Source: Acetonema longum DSM 6540 (lineage in GTDB: Bacteria > Bacillota > Negativicutes > Sporomusales > Acetonemataceae). Taken from it: a stretch of DNA of 64,000 bases. The position numbers were made by a program, and so were the translations under genes. Position 1 is the first letter of the stretch. Every line of letters begins with the position of its first letter. The notes below the pieces were generated by a model. It was given only the letters and a program-made list of their open reading frames with translations. It searched no databases and was not told the origin of the DNA. The stretch spans positions 1 to 64,000 of the forward strand of contig NZ_AFGF01000081.1 of the NCBI RefSeq assembly GCF_000219125.1, given 5' to 3'. Below, piece by piece: positions 28,773 to 37,238 of this stretch.

Positions 28773-29492
28773 CTATAAAGAAACCATTCCCAGTACCTCG
28801 CCGACACTGCCCTGAATCAGCAGGTCCGCCTTGCCGTCGGCAGAAGTTGGTGCCCGGTTGATCAGAACTAGTTTATTTCCCCGGTAATAGTCAATCAGCC
28901 CGGCGGCGGGATAGACCACCAGGGAAGTGCCTGCGACAATCAGGACGTCGGCGTTGGCGATAAAGGCAGTTGCTTGCTGCATGATGCCCATATCCAGTCC
29001 TTCTTCATACAAAACCACATCCGGTTTCACCGTGCCGCCGCAGGAACAGGTCGGAACGCCGCTGGCCCGGATAATAAACTGTTCGTCATAGAAAGCTTTG
29101 CAGCGGCTGCAGTAATTGCGTTTAACCGATCCATGCAGTTCCAGTACGGTTTTGCTGCCTGCCGCCTGGTGCAAGCCGTCGATATTCTGGGTGATGACCG
29201 CTTTCACTTTGCCGGTTCGCTCCCATTCCGCCAGTCTGATATGAGCCTTATTCGGTTTTGCCCCGGGGGCAAGCAGCTTTGCTTTGTAAAAGGCATAGAA
29301 TTCATCCGTATGGGAGACATAGAAACTATGGCTGAGCATGACTTCCGGCGGATAGGCATATTGTTGGCTGTACAAGCCGTCAACGCTGCGAAAGTCGGGA
29401 ATGCCGCTTTCCGTCGATACGCCGGCGCCGCCGAAAAATACAATATTATCGCTGCCGGCCAGCATCGCCTGCAGCTTTGCCGCTTGGTCCAT
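28773..29492 (-). CDS. cobB: NAD-dependent protein deacylase (sirtuin, CobB type)
   Basis: A 239-residue Sir2-family enzyme. It removes acyl groups from lysine using NAD. NAD motifs are GAGVSTESGIPDFRS and TQNIDGLHQAAG; the catalytic His is in LELHGS; and the zinc site has two Cys pairs (YCSRCKAFY and CSCGG, the latter spaced C-x-C rather than the usual C-x-x-C). ATG 29492 follows GAGGGAG; the frame from 29513 adds seven residues across that site. It is monocistronic as far as can be seen. Confidence 0.93.
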   Translation of the reverse strand: MDQAAKLQAMLAGSDNIVFFGGAGVSTESGIPDFRSVDGLYSQQYAYPPEVMLSHSFYVSHTDEFYAFYKAKLLAPGAKPNKAHIRLAEWERTGKVKAVITQNIDGLHQAAGSKTVLELHGSVKRNYCSRCKAFYDEQFIIRASGVPTCSCGGTVKPDVVLYEEGLDMGIMQQATAFIANADVLIVAGTSLVVYPAAGLIDYYRGNKLVLINRAPTSADGKADLLIQGSVGEVLGMVSL

Positions 29493-29729
29493 CGCTACTC
29501 CCTCTTTCTTCACTGTTTTCTGATCTTTTATCTTCTATGTTATTGCTTTTTATCCAAAATCCTCTTTTTTTATGTACAGCCCATTTTTACCGATGCTTCA
29601 TCGGGTTACTTTCAAAAAGATTGGGAAACACTTTATCCAGCAAACTGATATACTCATCATTCCGGGCAAGCCCAGTGCAACTTCTCATTGCTGTTTACCG
29701 ATATATTACAAGTAAAGGGGTTCTCGTAA

Positions 29730-32012
29730 TTGCATGTACCTGCACTAATCTCTGATCTGGCATTAATGCTTTTGGTCGCAGGAGCCATGACGCTTCTGTT
29801 CAAAAAACTCCGTCAGCCTCTGGTTTTAGGCTATATCATTGCCGGCTTCATCGTCGGCCCTTATTCCGGCTGGTTTCCCGCCGTAACCGATACGGTGAAC
29901 ATCCACACCTGGAGCGAAATCGGCATCATTATCCTTATGTTTTCCCTGGGTCTGGAGTTTAATCTGCATAAGCTGGCCTCGGTTGGCGGCACGGCCATCA
30001 TCACAGCGATTACCGAAGTGGTCTCTATGCTTGCGGTGGGCTACGGCTGTGGTCAGCTCATGGGCTGGAACAAAATGGACAGTATTTTTCTCGGCGGCAT
30101 GCTGTCCATGTCCTCCACAACCATTATCATCAAGGCATTCGAAGATTTTAACATGAAGGGGAAAAAATTTACCGAGCTGGTCTTCGGCACCCTGGTCATT
30201 GAGGATATTGCCGGTATTTTTATGATGGTCATACTGTCGACAATTGCCGTCAGTCAGGGAATTTCCGGCGGTGAGCTGGCCGCCAGCCTGGTCAAAATGG
30301 TCTTTTACCTGGCCCTCTGGCTGCTTCTGGGCATCTATTGGCTGCCGACGCTGCTGCAGAAAACCCAAAACCTGATGAATGATGAGACCCTGCTGGTTGT
30401 TTCTTTGGGCCTATGCTTCGGCATGGTTCTGCTGGCCACTCATCTGGGATTCTCCTCCGCTTTGGGCGCGTTCCTGGCAGGGTCCCTGCTGGCGGGGACC
30501 ATTCACATGGAGGAGATTGAGCATGTCAGCAAGCCCGTCAAAGACCTGTTCGGGGCCGTTTTTTTCATCTCGGTGGGGATGATGGTCAATCCGGCCCTGA
30601 TCATGGAATACGCCGGTCCGATTGTGATCATTACCATCACTACGATTGTCGGCAAAGCGATTTTTTCCACCCTGGGGGTTCTGGGTTCCGGACAGCCTTT
30701 ACAAACATCGATCCTTTGCGGCTTCTCCCTGGCTCAAATCGGGGAGTTCTCCTTTATCATCGCTTCCCTGGGCATATCCCTGGGGGTGATCAGCGAGTAT
30801 ATCTACCCGATTGTGGTTTCGGTTTCCGTCATTACCACCTTTACCACGCCGTTCGTCATCCGGTCGGCGGAAGGGGCCTATGCCTTTGTTAATAAGCACC
30901 TGCCGGCCAAATTCTCGGATTACCTCAACCGCCATACTTCAGAAGACCGGTCCGAAGCGGAAAAGGACAGCGATTGGAACGCTTTTGTCAAAAAATTTTT
31001 TTCCCGTCTGACGCTTTATGCCGTCATCATGCTGGGAATTATTCTGGGCGGAACTTCGTTTGTCCGGCCTTTCCTGAACGCTTATATGGATTCGACCATT
31101 GCCGCCATTCTCACCGTGCTGGCCATTCTGATTGTGATGGCGCCATTTCTGCGACAGGGCTTATTTCAAAAGAATGAATTCTTTATTCCCCTTTGGTTTA
31201 AAAACAGAACCAACCGGCTGCCCTTGCTCGTATTGCTTAGCCTGCGGTTTGCCATCATGGTTTTCCTTGTGGCGCTGCCAATTCGCATCCTATTCCATTT
31301 CGCCGCCTTCTACATTTTGCTGGCTGCAGCGGCTATGATCTTTTTTATCGCCCGTTCCGAATGGCTGATTACCCCTTATTTGCAAATTGAAGCAAGATTT
31401 CTTACGAATTTCAACGAAAGGAAACTGAACGAAAGAAAAGACGCCGGTCTGGAGCACAACTGGCTGGATGAACGGATCTATGTAAGCAGCGTTACCTTGA
31501 ATCGCGAATCTTCCGTCATAAATAAGCGTTTGCTTGATCTGTCAATCACCAAGCGTTTCGACATGAAAATCATCAAAATCATCCGCAACGATAAGCATAT
31601 TAATATTCCCGCCGGAACCGAAAAGCTCTTGCCAGGGGACATTATTTTCATTGCCGGAACCCTTGACGGATTAAACAATACGGATGTTGTTTCTGATTTT
31701 GATTTGACAAAAAAAGCTGCCGGCGAATTTGCCACCCTGCACGATTTTATCAACCATCAGGAACACTACGCCGAAGCTGACCAACTGCTTTCTTTCGCCA
31801 TAACGGTGGAAAAAGGCTCCGCACTGGCAGGCGTCCGCATCAAAGATTCCAAAATAAAAAGCGAATGGGGCAGTCTCCTCCTCGGCCTGGAAAGAGACCT
31901 TTACCCCATTATTTTCCCCAATATCAATATGCGCCTCCAGGAAAACGACTTGCTCTGGATTCTGGGTTCGCAAAAAATGGCCGGTAAACTGGCTAAAATG
32001 GATTTACTGTAA
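29730..32012 (+). CDS. CPA2-family cation:proton antiporter with two TrkA-C domains
   Basis: A 760-residue protein. Residues 1-390 are a 12-13 helix Na/H exchanger domain of the KefB/CPA2 type, with GYIIAGFIVGP and ISVGMMVNP segments. Further membrane segments lie at about 430-550. The C-terminus carries two RCK-C (TrkA-C) ligand domains (about 590-650 and 680-760), with no NAD-binding RCK-N domain between them. RCK-C domains in firmicute transporters often bind c-di-AMP, so control by that nucleotide is possible. The start is TTG 29730, ten bases after AAAGGGG; no upstream ATG fits. Confidence 0.85.
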   Translation: MHVPALISDLALMLLVAGAMTLLFKKLRQPLVLGYIIAGFIVGPYSGWFPAVTDTVNIHTWSEIGIIILMFSLGLEFNLHKLASVGGTAIITAITEVVSMLAVGYGCGQLMGWNKMDSIFLGGMLSMSSTTIIIKAFEDFNMKGKKFTELVFGTLVIEDIAGIFMMVILSTIAVSQGISGGELAASLVKMVFYLALWLLLGIYWLPTLLQKTQNLMNDETLLVVSLGLCFGMVLLATHLGFSSALGAFLAGSLLAGTIHMEEIEHVSKPVKDLFGAVFFISVGMMVNPALIMEYAGPIVIITITTIVGKAIFSTLGVLGSGQPLQTSILCGFSLAQIGEFSFIIASLGISLGVISEYIYPIVVSVSVITTFTTPFVIRSAEGAYAFVNKHLPAKFSDYLNRHTSEDRSEAEKDSDWNAFVKKFFSRLTLYAVIMLGIILGGTSFVRPFLNAYMDSTIAAILTVLAILIVMAPFLRQGLFQKNEFFIPLWFKNRTNRLPLLVLLSLRFAIMVFLVALPIRILFHFAAFYILLAAAAMIFFIARSEWLITPYLQIEARFLTNFNERKLNERKDAGLEHNWLDERIYVSSVTLNRESSVINKRLLDLSITKRFDMKIIKIIRNDKHINIPAGTEKLLPGDIIFIAGTLDGLNNTDVVSDFDLTKKAAGEFATLHDFINHQEHYAEADQLLSFAITVEKGSALAGVRIKDSKIKSEWGSLLLGLERDLYPIIFPNINMRLQENDLLWILGSQKMAGKLAKMDLL

Positions 32013-32105
32013 TAGTCGATATACGGCCCCTACGCAAGATAGGCTACGGCTTCCATGCCCCAAGTGACCTGGCGGTTGCCGGAAGCTGGCTCCCTTCAAT
32101 ACAAA

Positions 32106-32140
32106 ACGGCCTATTCCCGCAAGGGAATAGGCCGTGCTTT
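32106..32140. terminator. Bidirectional terminator
   Basis: A perfect 13-bp stem with loop GCAA lies between the antiporter gene and the convergent tRNA-Ser genes. It is followed by GCTTTCTT on plus and TTTTG on minus. Confidence 0.75.
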
Positions 32141-32149
32141 CTTAATGTG

Positions 32150-32240
32150 TGGCGGAGTGGCAGGGATTTGAACCCTGGCGGGGCTTGCACCCCCTAACGA
32201 TTTAGCAAACCGTCCTCTTCAGCCGCTTGAGTACCACTCC
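32150..32240 (-). tRNA. tRNA-Ser (anticodon GCT)
   Basis: Acceptor GGAGTGG / CCACTCC, anticodon loop TTGCTAA, a long variable arm typical of serine tRNA, discriminator G and an encoded CCA. It reads AGC and AGT codons. Confidence 0.94.
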
Positions 32241-32282
32241 GTAGATGAATGCTGTGTATCTTAAATTGCCAATGATTAAACG

Positions 32283-32371
32283 TGGCGGAGGGGGTGGGAT
32301 TCGAACCCACGGTCCCTTGCGGGATCACTGGTTTTCAAGACCAGCTCCATAAACCGCTCGGACACCCCTCC
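32283..32371 (-). tRNA. tRNA-Ser (anticodon TGA)
   Basis: Acceptor GGAGGGG / CCCCTCC, anticodon loop CTTGAAA, a long variable arm (GATCCCGCAAGGGACC), discriminator G and an encoded CCA. It lies 42 bases upstream of tRNA-Ser(GCT), probably in one transcript. Confidence 0.94.
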
Positions 32372-32494
32372 GTGTCCGACACATAAAATATTATATCAAA
32401 TTCAACAATCGAATGTCAAATAATTATTTTCCGAAATCAGCGGGTGAATCCAGAGTCAGGCCACCGCACTGGGGCCATTGGTTTATTTCCTCTC

Positions 32495-32523
32495 TTGACT
32501 TCGCCGAATAGAAGAAGTATATT
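32495..32523 (+). promoter_or_regulatory. Promoter before the leader ORF and corA
   Basis: TTGACT (32495-32500), a 17-base spacer and TATATT (32518-32523), each hexamer one base off consensus. The start site should be near 32530. Confidence 0.65.
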
Positions 32524-32575
32524 TTAATTGCGGCACAAATGCAAGCCGTAATAATTAGGCAAAGAGGTGAGAAAA

Positions 32576-32704
32576 ATGGATGCAGACCGACCTAGTCCAC
32601 ATTATCGTCAAAATTCATACAATTTCAAATGGAATACTCCATTTTTCTTGCTCAGAATAGACAGAGGCCTGTGCAATAAGTTCTTGTTCCTTTTTATGCC
32701 TTGA
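32576..32704 (+). CDS. Possible 42-residue leader peptide or small protein before corA
   Basis: A 42-codon frame beginning ATG-GAT-GCA, preceded by AAAGAGGTGAGAAAA, a strong ribosome site. A near-consensus promoter lies 80 bases upstream and corA begins 67 bases after its stop. The peptide starts polar (MDADRPSPHYRQ) and ends hydrophobic (FLFLFMP). I recognise no family. It may be a regulatory leader for the magnesium channel, like the short ORFs before mgtA/mgtC in enterobacteria, or a real small protein, or chance. Confidence 0.35.
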   Translation: MDADRPSPHYRQNSYNFKWNTPFFLLRIDRGLCNKFLFLFMP

Positions 32705-32771
32705 CGGAACCCCGCGCGCTCTCTCTGTGGCAAAAAAAATGGTGTATTCCCCTAAAAAGGAGGACCGCACC

Positions 32772-33725
32772 ATGCTGCAACTATTTAAAAGCAGCTATGA
32801 AGCGCTGCGTGAATTACCGCTGAGCGTCCCGGAAAAAGGCGCCTGGCTGAATCTGATCAATCCAAAAATAGAGGAACTCAATGCCGCTGCCGTCATTACC
32901 GGCGCACCTTTGGACTTCTTGCGGGCGGCGTTGGACGAAGAGGAACGTTCCCGCACCGAGATCGAAGAAAACTGTCTGCTGGTCATTACCAACATTCCAG
33001 TGATGCGCGGCGTGGACAGCTATGATACCTTGCCGCTTTCCATCATCCTGACACCGGATTATATTGTCACCGTTTGTCTGGAGAATAACCGGGTCTTGTC
33101 GGATTTTTGCCCGACCAACGCCAAATATTTCAGCACTTTTAAGCGCACCCGTTTTTTGTTTCAGCTTCTTTACAAATCGGCAACCTATTATCTGACCTAC
33201 CTGAAACAAATCAACAAACGTACTGACGAAATCGAACGCCAGCTGCGCAAATCTATGCAAAACCGGGAATTATTCCAGCTGATGGAACTGCAGAAAGGCT
33301 ATACTTTCTTTTCGGCATCCCTGCGATCCAATGGCATTGTACTGGAAAAACTGCTGCGTCTGCGGCTCAACAATCAGCTGCAGCACCTGATCAAAGTCTA
33401 TGAAGAAGACGAAGACCTCCTGGAAGACGTTATCATCGAAAACAAGCAGGCCATTGAAATGGTGGAAATGTACAATCACATTTTAAACGGCATGATGGAT
33501 ACCTTTGCTTCGGTTATCTCGAATAACTTGAACATGGTTATGAAATTCCTGGCGTCTATGACCATCATCCTCTCAATCCCTACCATGGTCGCCAGTTTTT
33601 TCGGCATGAATGTGCCGCTTCCCTTCGGACTGGAACAGTCTTTCGGATTCGGCTATATCCTGGTCCTTTCGGTAACCGGCGCCAGCGTGGCGGCGTTCGC
33701 CCTGTGGCGCAAGGATATGTTCTAA
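32772..33725 (+). CDS. corA: CorA-family divalent metal ion channel
   Basis: A 317-residue CorA/MIT protein. A long cytoplasmic alpha/beta and helical domain is followed by two C-terminal helices (about 258-280 and 290-310) with the signature GMN in SFFGMNVP between them. It would carry Mg2+ (or Co2+, Ni2+) inward. ATG 32772 is chosen because AAAGGAGG stands nine bases before it; a GTG frame from 32727 would read through that site. Its terminator is at 33768. Confidence 0.92.
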   Translation: MLQLFKSSYEALRELPLSVPEKGAWLNLINPKIEELNAAAVITGAPLDFLRAALDEEERSRTEIEENCLLVITNIPVMRGVDSYDTLPLSIILTPDYIVTVCLENNRVLSDFCPTNAKYFSTFKRTRFLFQLLYKSATYYLTYLKQINKRTDEIERQLRKSMQNRELFQLMELQKGYTFFSASLRSNGIVLEKLLRLRLNNQLQHLIKVYEEDEDLLEDVIIENKQAIEMVEMYNHILNGMMDTFASVISNNLNMVMKFLASMTIILSIPTMVASFFGMNVPLPFGLEQSFGFGYILVLSVTGASVAAFALWRKDMF

Positions 33726-33767
33726 GCAGATCATTGTAAGAGATCAGCAGTCTGCCCGTTCTTATGA

Positions 33768-33799
33768 GGTTTGCATTTTGGCAAGCCTTTTTTCTTTTC
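33768..33799 (+). terminator. Terminator of corA
   Basis: The hairpin AGGTTTGC-ATTTTG-GCAAGCCT is followed by TTTTTCTTTT, 42 bases after the stop codon. Confidence 0.85.
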
Positions 33800-34033
33800 A
33801 GTTCTCATGGAAATTCAGACCGGCATTGTAAAAGGCAGCAATAACGATACATAGATGGAAGTAAAATACGGCTATACCGGAAGGGGAAACCGAGCAGCGT
33901 GCCAATTTATTACAATTTTGATCAAATAGAAAATCCAGGAAGGATTTGGACCAGATTTAACAGAATCTAACGATATAATTTTCCGCAATGCCTTTACAAA
34001 ATTGCCCCTATGATTATGAAAGGAGATCCGCTC

Positions 34034-34948
34034 ATGAATGGAAAAAAGAATCTGCTCCTTGTGGTTACCCTTGCTTTTACCCTGATTTTTCTGCCTGGCT
34101 CTTTCACGGCAACCGGTGAAGCTGCCCAAAAGAAAATCGGGATCACCAAGTTTGACGGCACTTCGGTCGCATCTTCCTGGGATTATGAATACGACGTTGG
34201 TGCGGGGGCAGCCGATATGCTGACCAACGAACTGGTGAAAAACAAAAACTATATGGTCTTCGAACGGCAGCAATTAGCCGAAGTTCTTTCAGAGCAGCGC
34301 CTTGGCGCCAGCGGTGTGGTGGATGACGCTACCGCTGCCCGAATCGGCAAGGTCGTTGGACTGGACTATATCGTATACGGTAAAATCGTATCCGCCGGCG
34401 CTGAGAAGACAGGCGGCGGAGCCGCTATTGGTCCATGGGCCGTGGCTAATGAACATCTGACAGTCAGAGTGGTGGTAGCGGTAAGAATGATCGATGCCAC
34501 TACCGGCGCCGTGGTCATGTCCCATACCGCCACCGGTGAGGTTAAAAAGAGCGGCGGCGGCCTGGCCGGCGCAGTCGGAGGCAGAGGGTTCGCCACCGGT
34601 TCCAAAACGAAAGTAACTGTTGAGGTGTACGACCAGGCGGCCATTTTGGCAATTAAAGAAATCGCCGGCAAAATCAACGCGTTAAATCCTCTGGAAGGAG
34701 CCATCGTAGAAGTTGACCGCAAAACCATCTACTTAGACCTGGGGGCCGAACAGGGTGTGGAAGCCGGCAACCGCTTCCAAATCTACCGGGAAGGCAAACC
34801 CATCATCAATGCCAGGGGCCAGATTATCGGCATGACCCGGATCGATATCGCCACCGTCAAAGTCGTCAGTGTGGATAGCCTAATGTCGGTCTGCAAGTTG
34901 GAAGGCAGCGGCAAAGTCATGCTGGGAGACAAAGCCCGCTTGCTGTGA
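34034..34948 (+). CDS. Exported CsgG-like protein with FlgT-C-like end (cluster gene 1)
   Basis: A 304-residue protein with a signal peptide (hydrophobic run at 6-24, cleavage near GEAAQ) and no lipobox Cys. Residues 30-215 form a CsgG/TolB-N-like domain: KIGITKFDG, ADMLTNELVKNKNYMVFERQ, GLDYIVYGKI. Residues 225-304 look like the FlgT C-terminal domain (LGAEQGVEAGNRFQIY). CsgG forms the curli secretion pore in E. coli, but without the lipid anchor the analogy is loose. ATG 34034 follows AAAGGAGAT. It is the first of four related exported genes; the next starts 48 bases on. Confidence 0.8.
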   Translation: MNGKKNLLLVVTLAFTLIFLPGSFTATGEAAQKKIGITKFDGTSVASSWDYEYDVGAGAADMLTNELVKNKNYMVFERQQLAEVLSEQRLGASGVVDDATAARIGKVVGLDYIVYGKIVSAGAEKTGGGAAIGPWAVANEHLTVRVVVAVRMIDATTGAVVMSHTATGEVKKSGGGLAGAVGGRGFATGSKTKVTVEVYDQAAILAIKEIAGKINALNPLEGAIVEVDRKTIYLDLGAEQGVEAGNRFQIYREGKPIINARGQIIGMTRIDIATVKVVSVDSLMSVCKLEGSGKVMLGDKARLL

Positions 34949-34996
34949 TCTGCCGATACTCAAAACCGGTGAGTTTCACGAAAGAAGGGAGACCTC

Positions 34997-36115
34997 ATGA
35001 AACGATCCCTGATTCTTCTGATGGCGTTTATCTCCACTCTGCTGCTCAGCGGTGCGCCGGCGCTGGCCCATCCGAACGATGCGACGCCGGCCAGGGAAAT
35101 CGTAGTCAAGGGCTACGGCCCATCGAAGGATGACGCTCTGCGGGACGCCATGCGCAATGCGGTGGAAAAGGCTGTGGGATCCTTTGTGGAGGCTCAAACC
35201 CTGGTGGAAAACGCCAGTATCGTCACTGACGAGATTTACACCAAAGCCCAAGGATTCGTTCAGGATTACCGAATCCTGCGGGAAGGAAAACAAGGCGACC
35301 AGGTAGTCCTCACAGTCCGGATCAAGGTCAATACCCAGCCCAATGCAGCCCTTATGACCTCCTTGCAAAGGCTCAAGCTGATTGAAGCCGGACTGCAAGA
35401 CCCCCGCATCGGCGTCATCATCGTCAACAGCGATCAAACACCCAATCAGGCCGGCCAGATTTCCGTCATCCGCAAACTGCGGGAGCTGGGCTTCAAGCGG
35501 GTAATTGATCCCCAACAGGCAAAAAACCTCTACTCCGATGCCTTTATCAGTTCCATGGAAGAGGACGATTCTACCGCCCAAACCATTGCCGCTTCCTATC
35601 AGCTGGATTATGTAATCCTGGGCAGCGCCCTGGACAGTTCGGCCGGTGAAGTCATAGCAGGCGCCGGTATGTACTCAGCCCGGGCCAGCATTGAGGCGAA
35701 GCTTTTAAAGACGGACACCGGCGAAATCATTGCAGCCGGCAGATTCGAGTCCGGCGGTGCGGATATCAGCCAGGAAGTGGCGGGGCAAAAAGCCCTGACC
35801 AAAGCTGGTGAAACACTGGCTGAGGATATCGCCAAGCAGTTTCTGGACTACGCCAGTGATACCGAAAAAACCTTCAAGATCGTCGCCCAGCAGGTGACCG
35901 CCTTCAGCCAGGTGAATGCCCTGCAGAAAGAACTCAAGGATGTCCCCGGCGTAAAAGCGGTATATCTGCGCAGCTATGCCAACGGAGCGGCTGAATTTGA
36001 CGTGAACTTTATCGGTACGTCCCAGAGACTGGCTGACCGCCTGGAACAATGCAGCAGCGTTACCTTGATTATTCTGGAAATCGCCAATAGCCTCATTCAG
36101 GTTGAAATGTTTTGA
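34997..36115 (+). CDS. Exported FlgT-like protein, N and M domains (cluster gene 2)
   Basis: A 372-residue protein with a signal peptide cleaved near ALAH. Residues 30-115 match the LPP20/FlgT N-terminal fold: EIVVKGYGPSKDDALRDAMRNAVEKAVGSFV, then a beta region ending TVRIKV. Residues 125-280 resemble the FlgT middle (CsgG/TolB-N-like) domain, with YQLDYVILGSALDSS. The last 85 residues (QVTAFSQVNALQKEL onward) form another small alpha/beta unit. FlgT makes the H-ring of Vibrio flagella, but no flagellar genes are near. The start follows GAAGGGAG. It lies 48 bases after gene 1. Confidence 0.75.
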   Translation: MKRSLILLMAFISTLLLSGAPALAHPNDATPAREIVVKGYGPSKDDALRDAMRNAVEKAVGSFVEAQTLVENASIVTDEIYTKAQGFVQDYRILREGKQGDQVVLTVRIKVNTQPNAALMTSLQRLKLIEAGLQDPRIGVIIVNSDQTPNQAGQISVIRKLRELGFKRVIDPQQAKNLYSDAFISSMEEDDSTAQTIAASYQLDYVILGSALDSSAGEVIAGAGMYSARASIEAKLLKTDTGEIIAAGRFESGGADISQEVAGQKALTKAGETLAEDIAKQFLDYASDTEKTFKIVAQQVTAFSQVNALQKELKDVPGVKAVYLRSYANGAAEFDVNFIGTSQRLADRLEQCSSVTLIILEIANSLIQVEMF

Positions 36116-36126
36116 TCCTACAGCTT

Positions 36127-36163
36127 AGAATGCATCGTTCCCAGCTTGGGGATGATGCATTCT
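36127..36163 (+). terminator. Hairpin between cluster genes 2 and 3
   Basis: The stem AGAATGCATC / GATGCATTCT has inner CCC-GGG pairing and lies 12 bases after the gene-2 stop. The following sequence is T-rich but interrupted, so it may be a leaky terminator or an mRNA-stabilising hairpin. Confidence 0.45.
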
Positions 36164-36306
36164 TCCCTTCACTTTTTATTTTTTCCGCTGGCAGAAAATG
36201 CGGTCTTTTGTCATCCGCCGTCCCAAATCCGGTCTTTTGGCAGGAAAATAGTAGGCGACAGCGAAATAGTATTTACCAGCAGACAGTAATTTACGGAGGA
36301 ACGACC

Positions 36307-37176
36307 ATGGATCGACGCCGCGCCCGCGCTGCTCTATTTATCTTATTCTTTATCGCAATTTTATTCATATCTATATCTGTCCCGGTTGCCCAGGCCGCCG
36401 ACCAAAAGCCCATTGGCATACTGGAGTTTGAAGCGGCGCCTCAGGTCCAAAACACCGGCCTGACGAAACGAATCACCGGCCTCCTGACCGAATCCCTGAT
36501 TACCAACCGGTCCTATCAGGTGATCGGTCCTGAACGGACAGCCGCCATACTGGCCGAGCAAAACATCTCTGTCAGCGGCTTTTTTGAAGGCAGCATGACG
36601 CAGGATGTAAAGCAGATACATGGATTGGACTATCTGGTCACCGGTAAAATCATCCGGGCAGAGAGTCAGGATGTGGAACTGGACGGATTTCGGCAAAAGC
36701 GTGTCAAAGTGGTCTTGGCCATGCGGCTGATCAATGCAAGAAGCGGCGAAATCATCTTTGCCCAGACCGCGGTGGGTGAAACCAGGAAAACCTTTCTGGC
36801 CGACACCGACAGTTGGAAATTGGCTGATCCTCAGTCCGGCTATCAGGAAGCCCTGCAACAGGCACTCGCCCAACTGACGGACAAAATCCAGGCCTTGAAT
36901 CCTCTCTCCGGCTTGGTCATTGAGGTACATCCTGAGGACAACAGTGTTGTGATTGACCTGGGGTCCGAACAGGGCGCCAGTGTGGGGCAGCAATACTTGA
37001 TTTATCAGGAAGGCACCGTGGTGGTTCACCCTGTCAACCGGCAGGGACTGGGCAAAAAGACAAAAAGTCTGGCCGTCATTAAAATCTTTCAGGTACAAAA
37101 TCAACATTCGACCGGACAAGTTGTCTCAGGAAAGTGGGAAGATATTAAACCGCTGCAGCCGGTCAGCAAATTATAG
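36307..37176 (+). CDS. Exported CsgG-like protein with FlgT-C-like end (cluster gene 3)
   Basis: A 289-residue paralogue of cluster gene 1. It has a signal peptide (hydrophobic 9-27, cleavage near AQAAD). The CsgG-like domain has PIGILEFEAAP, GLLTESLITNRSYQVIGPER and GLDYLVTGKI. The C-terminal FlgT-C-like domain has IQALNPLSGLVIEV, matching INALNPLEGAIVEV of gene 1, and LGSEQGASVGQQYLIY. ATG 36307 follows ACGGAGG; the longer frame from 36112 is not supported. A 191-base spacer precedes it and may hold its own promoter. Confidence 0.78.
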   Translation: MDRRRARAALFILFFIAILFISISVPVAQAADQKPIGILEFEAAPQVQNTGLTKRITGLLTESLITNRSYQVIGPERTAAILAEQNISVSGFFEGSMTQDVKQIHGLDYLVTGKIIRAESQDVELDGFRQKRVKVVLAMRLINARSGEIIFAQTAVGETRKTFLADTDSWKLADPQSGYQEALQQALAQLTDKIQALNPLSGLVIEVHPEDNSVVIDLGSEQGASVGQQYLIYQEGTVVVHPVNRQGLGKKTKSLAVIKIFQVQNQHSTGQVVSGKWEDIKPLQPVSKL

Positions 37177-37238
37177 CCTGCCGTCTCAGTCTTTCTATAG
37201 ATTTTCGTATCGTAAATAAATCAGGGAGGTAAGAAATC

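Noticed and set aside
36361-37119. A 252-codon minus-strand frame over cluster gene 3
   Set aside because: The plus-strand gene is a paralogue of cluster gene 1, which settles the coding strand.
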